DNA of 32,248 nucleotides. Origin: UBA9653 sp014859835 (GTDB taxonomy: Archaea > Thermoplasmatota > Thermoplasmata > UBA10834). Where the stretch lies: NCBI GenBank assembly GCA_014859835.1, contig JACZKW010000117.1, positions 1 through 32,248 on the forward strand, in the 5' to 3' direction. Below, piece by piece: positions 24,577-32,248 of the stretch. Under the pieces are notes generated by a model, which did no database searches, was not told the DNA's origin, and saw nothing but the letters and a program-made list of their open reading frames with translations. The position numbers and the translations under genes were made by a program. Each line of letters starts with the position of its first letter. The stretch's first letter is position 1.

Positions 24577-25533
24577 TCAATCCACGACGGATTCTAGGAC
24601 GCGAATCTCCCTTTCGGTCGCGTCAACGGCTATCTTGGCATTCAACGGCAGGGGTGCGTTGTACATGCCATGGCCTGAGCAGAGGCCCCATATGGCTGGC
24701 CTGTTCACCCCTCCGATCCGCTCCCTGACTATCTCCTCAACGCTGGGGTATGGTTCGTCCGGCTTCCTCATTTCTGAGATCTCGCCCACTATTATCGCCC
24801 TGGCGTCCTCGATCTTCTTGCATAATCTAAGCTGTGTCAGGTGGTACTCTATGTGATAATAGGTCTCACCGACCTCTTCCAGGAGCAGGATCTTATCCTT
24901 GGTATCGAGCTCGTACTTGCTCCCGAGGATGCCGCACACCAGCGTCAGATTCCCACCGCACAGTCTTCCAGTGGCCTTGCCCTCTCCGATGGTCATCATC
25001 ATCATGCCCTTTGGCGGGTTCTTGATAACCTGGAGCTCCTCCTGCCCCATCATTACCCTGATAGCCGTCTTCAGATCCTCTGACTGGGTCTTGATGAACT
25101 CTTCTCCTTTGGCGGGCCATATATCGACTAGAGGGCCATGGAATGTGACCATTCCGCACAATTGGTTCAGTGCGGCATGGTATGCAGTGATGTCGCTGAA
25201 TCCCATGAAAACCTTTGGATGGTCCTTGATCATGTCGAAATCGATCATGTCCAGTATTCTCATCGAACCGTAGCCACCGGTCGCGCAGAGCACTCCATCG
25301 ATGGAATCGTCCTCGAATGCCCAGTTGAAATCATCCGCTCTGGCCTTATCGTCCGCTGCCAGCGTTCTAACGCTGAGCAATTTCCTCGTGGTGTCTCCAA
25401 GCTTGACCTTCAGTCCCATCTTCTTTAGCAGGTCCACGCCTATGTGTATTCCGAAGTGGTCCGGGTTGCTAGAAGGCGATATGACTGCCACGGTCGAATC
25501 CTTCTTCAGTTTCGGCGGCTTCTGTATCTTCAA
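24577..25533 (-). CDS. S66-family peptidase (LD-carboxypeptidase/MccF-like)
   Basis: 318 aa, full length. The nucleophile elbow is GFSD with Ser113, the acid is in LLLEEVGE (Glu219 or Glu220) and the His is in SGHGMYNAPLPLNA (His288), giving the Ser-Glu-His set of the family. There is no signal peptide. In bacteria such enzymes trim murein tetrapeptides (LdcA) or destroy microcin C-type aminoacyl nucleotides (MccF). An archaeon without murein more likely uses it for peptide recycling or toxin immunity (inference). The TTG start at 25533 has GGGGGAG (rc of 25539-25545) upstream and a TATA-like TTTTATG farther on. A short palindrome, CGACATTGTCG (25553-25563), sits near the expected transcript start. 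Confidence 0.87.
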   Translation of the reverse strand: MKIQKPPKLKKDSTVAVISPSSNPDHFGIHIGVDLLKKMGLKVKLGDTTRKLLSVRTLAADDKARADDFNWAFEDDSIDGVLCATGGYGSMRILDMIDFDMIKDHPKVFMGFSDITAYHAALNQLCGMVTFHGPLVDIWPAKGEEFIKTQSEDLKTAIRVMMGQEELQVIKNPPKGMMMMTIGEGKATGRLCGGNLTLVCGILGSKYELDTKDKILLLEEVGETYYHIEYHLTQLRLCKKIEDARAIIVGEISEMRKPDEPYPSVEEIVRERIGGVNRPAIWGLCSGHGMYNAPLPLNAKIAVDATEREIRVLESVVD

Positions 25534-25617
25534 CTAAACTCCCCCTCGGTTGCGACATTGTCGAAGTGGCATAAAACCCCAACGCATGAGTCTTTATCCT
25601 GGAACCTGATGGAAACG

Positions 25618-25627
25618 TATATTCCGA
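25618..25627 (+). promoter_or_regulatory. Probable promoter of the polX-ligA operon
   Basis: A TATA-like CGTATATTCC sits about 43 nt before the polX ATG at 25664 and predicts a short leader of about 17 nt containing GAGTGGG. A second TATA-like TCTTTATCC lies at about 25590. Confidence 0.4.
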
Positions 25628-25663
25628 CGGTCATGGATTTGGATTCAGCACTGGAGTGGGTAC

Positions 25664-27382
25664 ATGGATAATTCAGAAGTCGCCGCAGTCTTCCATGAGA
25701 TAGCGGACCTGCTGGAGATCCAAGGTGTCTCGTTCAGGCCCCAGGCTTATAGGAGAGCTGCCCAGAACATAGGGCAGATGGAGGACCCCCTTCTCGATGT
25801 CATGAAGGATGGCGAGCTGGAGGAGCTTCCAGGAATAGGCAAGGCCATGGCCAGGACGATTCAGGAGCTCCTTGAAACTGGCGAACTCGAGTATCTCAAG
25901 ACGCTGAGGGCAGAGGTGCCCTCTGGCCTTCTGGAACTGATACGGATCCCAAATGTCGGCCCAAAAACCGCCATGCTGCTTCACCGGAAACTCGGAATAT
26001 CGAGCCTCGAGCAATTGAAAAAGGCCATCGATGAACACAGATTGGCAGCTATGAAAGGTCTAGGGGAAAAGACTGAGGAACGCATCCGTCAGGGAATCTC
26101 GCTGGTCGAGGCCAGTATCGGAAGGACCCTTCTCGGGGAGGCGCTCCCTATGGCGGAAGCCTATATGGAGCATCTCCGTGGATCGAACGATATGATGATG
26201 AGTGTCGCTGGGAGCCTCAGGCGCGGAAAGGATACCGTCGGTGATATCGATATCCTCGTCGGATCCGACGATCCCGCGGCGATCATGGATGCGTTCATTT
26301 CCTATCCCTTGGTCGACGCCGTCATCGCTAGTGGAAGCACGAAATCAAGCGTTCGGCTGAAGGGTGGCATGCAGGTCGACATCAGAGCGGTCGAGCCAAG
26401 CAGCTACGGTGCCGCCCAGCAGTATTTCACAGGGTCCAAAGAGCACAATGTGGCCCTTCGCAGGATAGGCGTCGAGAAAGGGCTCAAACTGAACGAGTAC
26501 GGCCTCTTCGAACGAGACAGCGGTCGAGAGGTTGCCAGCGCCACCGAAGAGGACGTCTACAGGGCGTTGGGATTCCCTCTTATCCCGCCCGAACTCAGGG
26601 AGGGTTCCGGGGAGATCGAAGCTGCATTGAACGGGGCGCTGCCTGAACTTATCAACGAAGACCAGGTCCTGGGCGACTTTCATGTACACACTGATTGGAG
26701 TGATGGCGCGAACACCATAGACGAGATGGTCGCATCTGCGATCGCCAAGGGATACGAGTTCGTCGCGATAACCGATCACAGCCAGAGCCTGAGAATAGCC
26801 AACGGACTGACTCCGGAGAGGTTGAATGATCAGGTCCGAAAGGTCCGCGAAGCCGATGAACGTGCCGATGGTCGTATACGCGTGCTTGCTGGAAGCGAGG
26901 TCGATATCAAGGTCGATGGTTCCCTGGACTTCCCAGACGATGTCCTCATGGATCTGGATGTTGTGATCGGCTCGGTACATTCTAGATTCCAGATGGACAA
27001 GCGTGAGATGACTGCGAGAGTGGTCAATGCCATAGCGTCTGGGATGATCGACATACTTGGTCATCCAACCGGCAGGTTGCTCGGTCAGAGAGCCCCTTAT
27101 GGGATCGACCTCCCAGCCGTTCTGGACGCAGCCGCCATGAACGGTGTCTGCGTCGAGATAAATTCGTTTCCTGACAGGCTGGACCTGAAGGCTGAAGATT
27201 GCAGAGCCGCGAAGGGGCATGGCGTTGTTGTGTCTATCGGAACGGATTCTCATAGCATCGAGCACATGGATTTTATTAGACTCGGTGTCATCACTGCAAG
27301 GAGAGGATGGCTGGAGGCGAAGGACGTGCTCAACACATACTCCGCACCTGAAGTCCTCAAGATCTTAAGGAGTCGGAGATAA
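25664..27382 (+). CDS. polX: DNA polymerase/3'-5' exonuclease PolX
   Basis: 572 aa, the bacterial-type PolX layout. N-terminal helix-hairpin-helix 8-kDa-like region, helix-hairpin-helix motifs (LPGIGK, IPNVGP, GLGEKT), then a polymerase-beta palm with GSLRRGKDTVGDIDILVG (Asp194, Asp196) and Asp239 in VDI. A C-terminal PHP domain starts at about 337 with FHVHTDWSDG, ITDHS, GSEVDI, GSVH, GHPTG and GTDSH, so all metal-binding elements are kept. It fills short gaps in base excision repair and the PHP part trims 3' ends. The stop codon TAA overlaps the ATG of ligA (TAATG), so translation is coupled and the two act on the same repair step. Confidence 0.95.
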   Translation: MDNSEVAAVFHEIADLLEIQGVSFRPQAYRRAAQNIGQMEDPLLDVMKDGELEELPGIGKAMARTIQELLETGELEYLKTLRAEVPSGLLELIRIPNVGPKTAMLLHRKLGISSLEQLKKAIDEHRLAAMKGLGEKTEERIRQGISLVEASIGRTLLGEALPMAEAYMEHLRGSNDMMMSVAGSLRRGKDTVGDIDILVGSDDPAAIMDAFISYPLVDAVIASGSTKSSVRLKGGMQVDIRAVEPSSYGAAQQYFTGSKEHNVALRRIGVEKGLKLNEYGLFERDSGREVASATEEDVYRALGFPLIPPELREGSGEIEAALNGALPELINEDQVLGDFHVHTDWSDGANTIDEMVASAIAKGYEFVAITDHSQSLRIANGLTPERLNDQVRKVREADERADGRIRVLAGSEVDIKVDGSLDFPDDVLMDLDVVIGSVHSRFQMDKREMTARVVNAIASGMIDILGHPTGRLLGQRAPYGIDLPAVLDAAAMNGVCVEINSFPDRLDLKAEDCRAAKGHGVVVSIGTDSHSIEHMDFIRLGVITARRGWLEAKDVLNTYSAPEVLKILRSRR

Positions 27383-29385
27383 TGGTCGATGACCTGGAGC
27401 GTGCGCGATCTCGTATGAGAGAGCTGGTGGACAGCATCTCGTATCATGATGACAGATACTATCTGGAGGATAACCCCGAGATTACTGATTTTGAATACGA
27501 TCAGCTGTTCGCCGAACTCAAGTCTCTCGAGGTGAAATTTCCAGGTCTCGTCCTCCCTGAATCACCGACTCAACGAGTGTCTGGAAAGCCTCTCGACAGA
27601 TTCCCTCAGGTTGAACACAGGGCTGCGATGTTGAGCCTGGATAACTGCTATTCCCCCGATGAGCTGCGTGAATTCGATTCCAGGGTCAGAAAGTGGCTGG
27701 GGTCTGAATCCGTGGAATATGTGGCTGAGCTCAAGATAGATGGCCTTGGGATAGCGTTGTTGTACGAGGATGGCGTGTTGGTAAGGGGTGCGACTAGGGG
27801 CGATGGTCTCATCGGGGAGGATGTGACGTCCAACATCAAGACCATCAGGAGCATACCACTGAGATTGAATCGTGAATCTGGTCTGAGCACGGTCGAGGTC
27901 CGTGGGGAGGTCTTCATGCCCATCGCGGGTCTGAACGAGTTGAACCTTACAAGGGAAAAGGCTGGTGAGCCTCCTTTCGCGAACACGAGGAACGCCGCAG
28001 CCGGGTCCCTCAGACAGCTGGATCCGAGGATTGCAGCCTCCCGACCCCTGGACGTCTTGCTCTACACTTTCAGCTACAGCACGGAAGTCATTCCATCGAC
28101 TCAGGACGCGTGTCTCGAATCGATGAGGAACGCAGGCCTGAGGGTGAGTCCTCATACGAGCAAATTCTCTTCTATCGACGATGTCCTTGACCACATAAAT
28201 GCCTGGGAGAGCAAGCGTGAGAGCCTGGGTTACGATATCGATGGCATCGTCGTGAAGGTCAATTCGCTTTCACAGCAAGAACGGCTCGGTCACACGGCCA
28301 AGAATCCTCGATGGGCCATAGCGTACAAGTACCCTCCAAAGCAAAGGGCCACCCGGCTCTTGGACGTGGCTTTCCAGGTGGGACGGACGGGTGCTCTGAC
28401 CCCTGTCGCATACTTGGACCCCATCGAGATTGGCGGCGTGACCGTCTCTCGTGCCACCCTCCACAATGAGGATGAGATGAAGCGGAAGGGGTTGATGATC
28501 GGCGATTTCGTCCTCGTTGAGCGTGCAGGAGAGGTGATTCCCCAAGTGGTGCGTCCACTGGTCGAGAGAAGAACCGGAGAGGAGCGAGAGATCGTCGTAC
28601 AGAAAGTCTGCCCCATCTGCGGTTCCGATGCCGTCCGTGAGGATGGCGAATCGGTCAGACGGTGTGTGAACGCCTCTTGCCCTGCCCAGGTCAAGGAGAG
28701 GCTTGCTCATTTCTGCTCGAGAGGGGCCATGGACATCGAAGGGGCTGGACCTGCGCTGATTGACCAACTTGTCGATGCTGGGCTGGTCAAGGATGTATCG
28801 GACCTCTACAATCTGACAGAGCAAGCCCTCCTCTCCCTTGATGGGATTGCGGACAAATCTGCCAGGAATATCATCTCTGCAATAAGGGATTCGACTGATA
28901 GGGATTTCGAACGAGTACTATATGCCCTAGGAATCCGACATGTCGGCCGTACTACTGCCGTAGCTCTCACGGATGCTTTCGGGTGCATGGAGTGCCTGCT
29001 CTCATCGGACATCGATGGATTGTCCAAGGCTGAAGGGGTGGGTGCGGTCGTCGCCGGTGCTCTGAGGGATTTCTTGGATAACCCTGAGAACGGACACCTG
29101 GTCGAGCGGTTGGCGGAAGCTGGGTTGAAGATGGAACGGGCAGGAAAGGTCGAAGGCCCGCTGTCCGGAAAGGTCTTCCTGTTCACGGGAGAATTGAAGG
29201 CGATATCCCGTGAGGACGCGGGAGAACTCGTCGAAGCCCTAGGTGGCAGAGTCTCCTCCACAGTGTCCAAGATCACGGATTATGTCGTCATGGGCGAGAA
29301 CCCAGGCTCCAAGTTGGAGAAGGCGAAGAAGCTCCGGAAGACGATTCTCAGCGAAGACGAGTTCCTCCGAATGGTGGGTAAGTAG
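27382..29385 (+). CDS. ligA: NAD+-dependent DNA ligase LigA
   Basis: 667 aa, the full bacterial LigA length. N-terminal domain Ia (YHDDRYY...), adenylation motif KIDG with Lys118, RGDG after it, OB fold, zinc finger Cys410, Cys413, Cys428, Cys433, helix-hairpin-helix region, and a C-terminal BRCT domain (about 590-667; GKVFLFTGELKAISREDAGE). It seals nicks using NAD+, unlike the ATP-dependent ligase usual in archaea, so it was probably acquired from bacteria. It overlaps polX by one base and is co-transcribed with it. It ends in TAG. The window cannot show whether an ATP-dependent ligase also exists. Confidence 0.96.
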   Translation: MVDDLERARSRMRELVDSISYHDDRYYLEDNPEITDFEYDQLFAELKSLEVKFPGLVLPESPTQRVSGKPLDRFPQVEHRAAMLSLDNCYSPDELREFDSRVRKWLGSESVEYVAELKIDGLGIALLYEDGVLVRGATRGDGLIGEDVTSNIKTIRSIPLRLNRESGLSTVEVRGEVFMPIAGLNELNLTREKAGEPPFANTRNAAAGSLRQLDPRIAASRPLDVLLYTFSYSTEVIPSTQDACLESMRNAGLRVSPHTSKFSSIDDVLDHINAWESKRESLGYDIDGIVVKVNSLSQQERLGHTAKNPRWAIAYKYPPKQRATRLLDVAFQVGRTGALTPVAYLDPIEIGGVTVSRATLHNEDEMKRKGLMIGDFVLVERAGEVIPQVVRPLVERRTGEEREIVVQKVCPICGSDAVREDGESVRRCVNASCPAQVKERLAHFCSRGAMDIEGAGPALIDQLVDAGLVKDVSDLYNLTEQALLSLDGIADKSARNIISAIRDSTDRDFERVLYALGIRHVGRTTAVALTDAFGCMECLLSSDIDGLSKAEGVGAVVAGALRDFLDNPENGHLVERLAEAGLKMERAGKVEGPLSGKVFLFTGELKAISREDAGELVEALGGRVSSTVSKITDYVVMGENPGSKLEKAKKLRKTILSEDEFLRMVGK

Positions 29386-29470
29386 TCACTTCCCCCGGCA
29401 CTTCGCCTGCATATCATAGCTTGCAGTAGCTGATAGCCAGATGCGCCAATTCAAATACTCGAAATTGACA

Positions 29471-29480
29471 CATTAATAGG
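29471..29480 (+). promoter_or_regulatory. TATA box of the zinc-ribbon gene
   Basis: CATTAATAGG is centred about 36 nt upstream of the ATG at 29512, giving a short leader with GCGGAG as a weak ribosome-binding site. Confidence 0.45.
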
Positions 29481-29511
29481 TGCAGGAAATTGCTAGCGGA
29501 GTGAACACGAG

Positions 29512-30441
29512 ATGCACCGAAACGATAGGAGAGAGGGACCCGGGGCACGGACTGCAGCCGGGGCCTTCGAGAATAGCGCTTCGCTCAACACGCAAAGGCG
29601 AAAGCGTCAGAGGATCGTTCGGAACCAGGGCCTGAAGTTGCGGGATGTTTCCGATGAGTTCGATCCGAGGAAGACCTCCAGCCCGAGCTTGAATCAGAAG
29701 CAAGCGACCCTCTCACCTGAGCTGCTGGTACCTGCATCGGTCTCGGAAGACGAGTGCGTGCAATATCAATGCACCGAGTGCGACATGATGGTGAAGGATT
29801 CTGATCCATACTGTCCGTTCTGCGGTGCCATATTCGCAGACGGCCCGCTATCGTCTTCAGAAGAGACCGCGGAAGCGGATGAGAAGCCATCAGACGCCCC
29901 TCCGATGATCCGTGAGGAGTTCGTCCGGCCGGAGAAGTTCGACCTGTTCGGCATGATGAAGACGCGGGCCCGGGCACGAGAACTACTCTACCAGGAAGCT
30001 CTGAACGGATTTGCTGGTTCGGCTCGGCTTCTCGAGGAGATCGAGCACCTGATCTCAGACATCAGCTCTCTGGGCACGGACACCACGAGGGCACGGAGGC
30101 TGATAGGCAATGCATGGGAGGCCTGCAGGGAAGGCAATTGGACGCTGGTCTCTGCCCTTGCGAGACAAACGGAAGAGGTCATGACCCCGAGCATACCCTC
30201 GCTGGTGAGGTCCGAACTGGCCAGAGCCAGGGAGTATCTCATGGATGCGAAGGCTGCAGGGGTCGAGGTCTCGGACTATGTCCTGCGGATGAAGGCTGCC
30301 ATGAATAGCCTGAAGGCCAACGATGTCGACGAGGCGCTCCGGATAACCAAGGAACTGATGGATGTCCTGAGAGAGGACTCGGTCTCCTGGAGGAAAGGTG
30401 GATCACCCGCTTCCAGAAACTCCTTACTCTCCATGTTGTGA
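29512..30441 (+). CDS. Zinc-ribbon protein with helical C-terminus
   Basis: 309 aa of unknown function. A basic, disordered-looking N-terminus (residues 1-75), then a zinc ribbon with Cys87, Cys90, Cys101 and Cys104 (CTECDMMVKDSDPYCPFCG). An acidic linker follows, then a long helical domain (about 135-290) rich in Ala, Leu, Glu and Arg, with three or more amphipathic helices. There is no membrane helix. Proteins of this shape (ribbon plus helical bundle) are frequent in Thermoplasmata and may be adaptors. It has its own TATA box after ligA, so it is probably not in the repair operon. A DNA- or protein-binding role is possible but unproven. Confidence 0.75.
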   Translation: MHRNDRREGPGARTAAGAFENSASLNTQRRKRQRIVRNQGLKLRDVSDEFDPRKTSSPSLNQKQATLSPELLVPASVSEDECVQYQCTECDMMVKDSDPYCPFCGAIFADGPLSSSEETAEADEKPSDAPPMIREEFVRPEKFDLFGMMKTRARARELLYQEALNGFAGSARLLEEIEHLISDISSLGTDTTRARRLIGNAWEACREGNWTLVSALARQTEEVMTPSIPSLVRSELARAREYLMDAKAAGVEVSDYVLRMKAAMNSLKANDVDEALRITKELMDVLREDSVSWRKGGSPASRNSLLSML

Positions 30442-30456
30442 AATCTCGAGGAAAGA

Positions 30457-30466
30457 ATTCTTATCA
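30457..30466 (+). promoter_or_regulatory. TATA box at leaderless spacing from the APH-like kinase gene
   Basis: ATTCTTATCA is centred about 27 nt before the ATG at 30489, so the message may start at or next to the start codon. Confidence 0.45.
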
Positions 30467-30488
30467 TTGGAAATGGGTAGTGTGAACG

Positions 30489-31220
30489 ATGCCTTCGGAC
30501 CATACTTCCATAGACTCTCTGGGCATAGATGTCCTCAAGAAAGCATTGAATCAGAGAGTAGTTATCACGAGGTCCAGGATTGTTCCGAGCAATAGAAACC
30601 GAGTCTGGTTCGTCGAGACCGACGTGCGACCCGTAGTAATAAAGCGTTCTTTCTCTGGCCGTTCACCAGTGGAGTTCGAGACGATGCTGTTGGCGAAGAA
30701 AGCTGGGATCGATGTGCCCTACCCGCTCTACATGGACAAGCATTATCTCGTCACCGAGTTCATCGCTGGCGAATCATGTGATCTGCTGATAAATCACATG
30801 TTCAGCCATGATGCTGCCGGAGGGTTGGGCAGATGGTTCGCGGCATTCCATGAGCGCCTCGAGAGCTTCGGCCGCCCACTGGTGATGGCGGATGCCACCC
30901 TTCAGAATTTCATCATGCAAGATGATCGTATATACGGTTTCGATCTCGAAGATGCGTCTCCTGGGGAACCGCTGGACGACTTGGGACAGATGGCTGCCTC
31001 CATACTCGGTAGCGAGCCGTTCTTCACACCTATCAAGTTCGACCTATGCTTCACAATGCTCGAAGGATACGAGGACGAGAGTGGCCTGGAATCCCTGGAG
31101 AGTGTCAGACCATACGTGGCCAAGCATCTGCGGAATTCCGTCCGGTCGAAGCCTTTCTTCAGGAGACCCTTTGAAAAAGTTGCGCAGACTCTTGAGCGCG
31201 GTTGGCCCAGTCTCGCCTAG
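30489..31220 (+). CDS. APH/Bud32-like small kinase with altered catalytic loop
   Basis: 243 aa, of the protein-kinase-like fold. Visible are PVVIKRSF (Lys52), Glu63 in a following helix, a hinge with LVTEFIAGE, a catalytic loop ADATLQNFI (Asp135, Asn140), and the metal-binding FDLEDA (Asp152) in place of DFG. The usual His-Gly-Asp is replaced by Met-Ala-Asp, but the Asp and Asn are kept, so activity is possible. It resembles aminoglycoside phosphotransferase/Bud32-related enzymes; the substrate is unknown. No Kae1 fusion or partner is seen here. It ends in TAG, 46 nt from the convergent coiled-coil gene. The ATG at 30489 is placed by the TATA spacing. Confidence 0.72.
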   Translation: MPSDHTSIDSLGIDVLKKALNQRVVITRSRIVPSNRNRVWFVETDVRPVVIKRSFSGRSPVEFETMLLAKKAGIDVPYPLYMDKHYLVTEFIAGESCDLLINHMFSHDAAGGLGRWFAAFHERLESFGRPLVMADATLQNFIMQDDRIYGFDLEDASPGEPLDDLGQMAASILGSEPFFTPIKFDLCFTMLEGYEDESGLESLESVRPYVAKHLRNSVRSKPFFRRPFEKVAQTLERGWPSLA

Positions 31221-31266
31221 ATGATCATCTACTGCTGGCCTTTGGCAATGCGATGAAGAGTCGATC

Positions 31267-32248
31267 TCATTCCGATCCTGTCTTCTTATTTCCAGGTTCG
31301 CCATGGGCATCCGCCCTTCTCTTCCCCCGGCTCCTGATCTCCTCAAGCTTCTTCGTGATCTCTGAGATGCTGTCGACCTGGTCTCCGATGACCTGTTTCC
31401 TGCGTTCGATGGTCTCTCTCATCTTCTCAGTCTTGGACTTCTCGAGCGCTATCTTCTCCATCTCCTCCGCCATATTCTCCCTGCGCTCGTCCATCTCCCG
31501 CATCTTCTCCTCGAATGCCTGCTCATTGGTCCTGAGCTGCTCCTCGCGCTCCTCGAAGGTGTCGACCCTCTCCTGGATCATCCGTTCCTTCTCTTCCATC
31601 TCCGCCATCCTCCCGGAGACGTGCGTGCGCTCGGCATCGAGCCGTTTCATCTCATCTTCAACTTGGGTCTTGGCATGGTCTACCTCTTGTCCAAGGTTGC
31701 TCTCTCGGTCCCCGAGCGCCTGGAGTCTGGAATCGAGTTCCTGTCGAGAGGCCTTCTGCTCCTCCGCCGTCCTATCCATCTCGGCTCTGTCCTCCCCGAC
31801 CCTCTGCTCGCGTTCCTCGATGAGCTTCTCGCGCTCATCGAAATCGCTCGTCTTCTTGTCTATCTCGGCCTTGAGCGATTGCAGCTCCATCCTCTGTTTG
31901 GCGAGTTCGGCGGATTCGGTCTCGAGTTTCGCCCTGAGCTCTTCGGTCTCGCCCTCTCTTGTCGCCAGAGTGCGTTCTTTATCAACTATCGCCGATTCAC
32001 GGTCCGACATGCTCTGGACGGTCTCCTCCTGACCCGCCAGTGATTCGCCGAGCTTCGTCTCTCTCTTCTGAACATCCTTCTCTCTCTTGTCCAGATCTCT
32101 GAGCATAGATTCGATGCGCGTCTCGGACTCCTGAACACCCTCTTCTCTCTCGGTGAGGGCTGCCTGTATCGAGTCGAGTTCCTGGGTCCTCTTCTGGAGG
32201 TCCTCGTTCTCCTTACCTATGTTGCCAAGTAGCTTGGATAGTTCAGCC
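31267..32248 (-). CDS. Long coiled-coil protein, 5' end outside the window
   Basis: An open frame of about 326 residues runs from the stop at 31267 to the window edge; the start lies beyond it. An ATG at 32106 is internal, since the frame continues upstream without a stop. The sequence is almost entirely Glu, Lys, Arg, Gln, Leu and Met in heptad-like repeats (REKLIEEREQRVGEDRAEMD, for example), with many EERE/REEQ stretches, ending in a basic tail. It is an extended coiled coil, like SMC-like or filament-forming proteins. No globular domain is visible in this part. The function is unknown. Confidence 0.8.
   Translation of the reverse strand, partial: AELSKLLGNIGKENEDLQKRTQELDSIQAALTEREEGVQESETRIESMLRDLDKREKDVQKRETKLGESLAGQEETVQSMSDRESAIVDKERTLATREGETEELRAKLETESAELAKQRMELQSLKAEIDKKTSDFDEREKLIEEREQRVGEDRAEMDRTAEEQKASRQELDSRLQALGDRESNLGQEVDHAKTQVEDEMKRLDAERTHVSGRMAEMEEKERMIQERVDTFEEREEQLRTNEQAFEEKMREMDERRENMAEEMEKIALEKSKTEKMRETIERRKQVIGDQVDSISEITKKLEEIRSRGKRRADAHGEPGNKKTGSE

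Noticed and set aside
31202..32032. A 276-codon plus-strand frame rich in Ser, Leu and Phe
   Set aside because: It is the antisense of the Glu/Lys/Arg coiled-coil gene; such frames arise from its codon bias.
1..32248. CRISPR arrays, insertion sequences or tRNA genes
   Set aside because: No regularly spaced direct repeats, transposase frames or cloverleaf sequences were seen in the intergenic regions read by eye.

Overview
The window looks archaeal and most resembles a Thermoplasmata-type (Methanomassiliicoccales/MBG-D-like) lineage. This is an inference from several things: an archaeal-type asparagine synthetase (AS-AR), TATA promoters at leaderless spacing, two DUF835 proteins, membrane-anchored giant surface and solute-binding proteins, and GG-rich Shine-Dalgarno sites. 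I saw no rRNA, tRNA, CRISPR array, insertion sequence or integrase. Twenty-three protein genes are called; the last is cut by the right edge. Seven of the 23 end in TAG, which argues against pyrrolysine decoding.

Layout. 1-1478: a divergent pair, AS-AR asparagine synthetase and an Lrp/AsnC regulator. 1488-6406: a methyl-transfer module with a corrinoid protein and two MttB-superfamily methyltransferases on the minus strand, and a divergent MtgA/AcsE-type pterin methyltransferase. Together these could demethylate a methylated (probably quaternary) amine and pass the methyl to a tetrahydropterin. 6520-10741: an oligopeptide/opine-type ABC importer (binding protein, two permeases) without ATPase genes. 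11362-16878: a giant surface protein with a duplicated large domain flanking six Ig-like repeats. 17005-22529: a cytoplasmic PAS-GAF-GAF histidine kinase, a small double-CxxC protein, a soluble DUF835 protein, a HAD phosphatase, a candidate structured RNA and a class A beta-lactamase-like serine hydrolase. 22536-25533: a membrane DUF835 protein, a wHTH-nucleotidyltransferase-like protein and an S66 (LD-carboxypeptidase/MccF) peptidase. 25664-29385: a PolX-LigA repair operon of bacterial type. 29512-32248: a zinc-ribbon protein, a degenerate APH-like kinase and a long coiled-coil protein.

The most novel signal is a putative RNA at about 21158-21275. A BRE/TATA-like box sits about 25 nt upstream of a 19-bp helix and a further 6-bp stem. 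The 41-nt C-rich loop carries two copies of CCCCCAA, the exact complement of the UUGGGGG Shine-Dalgarno leaders of three genes in this window (corrinoid protein, histidine kinase, HAD phosphatase). A trans-acting anti-Shine-Dalgarno RNA is a testable hypothesis. Other points of note are the exactly duplicated C-x12-C-x2-C-x13-C unit in the 87-aa protein, the architecture of the surface protein, and palindromes at many promoters.
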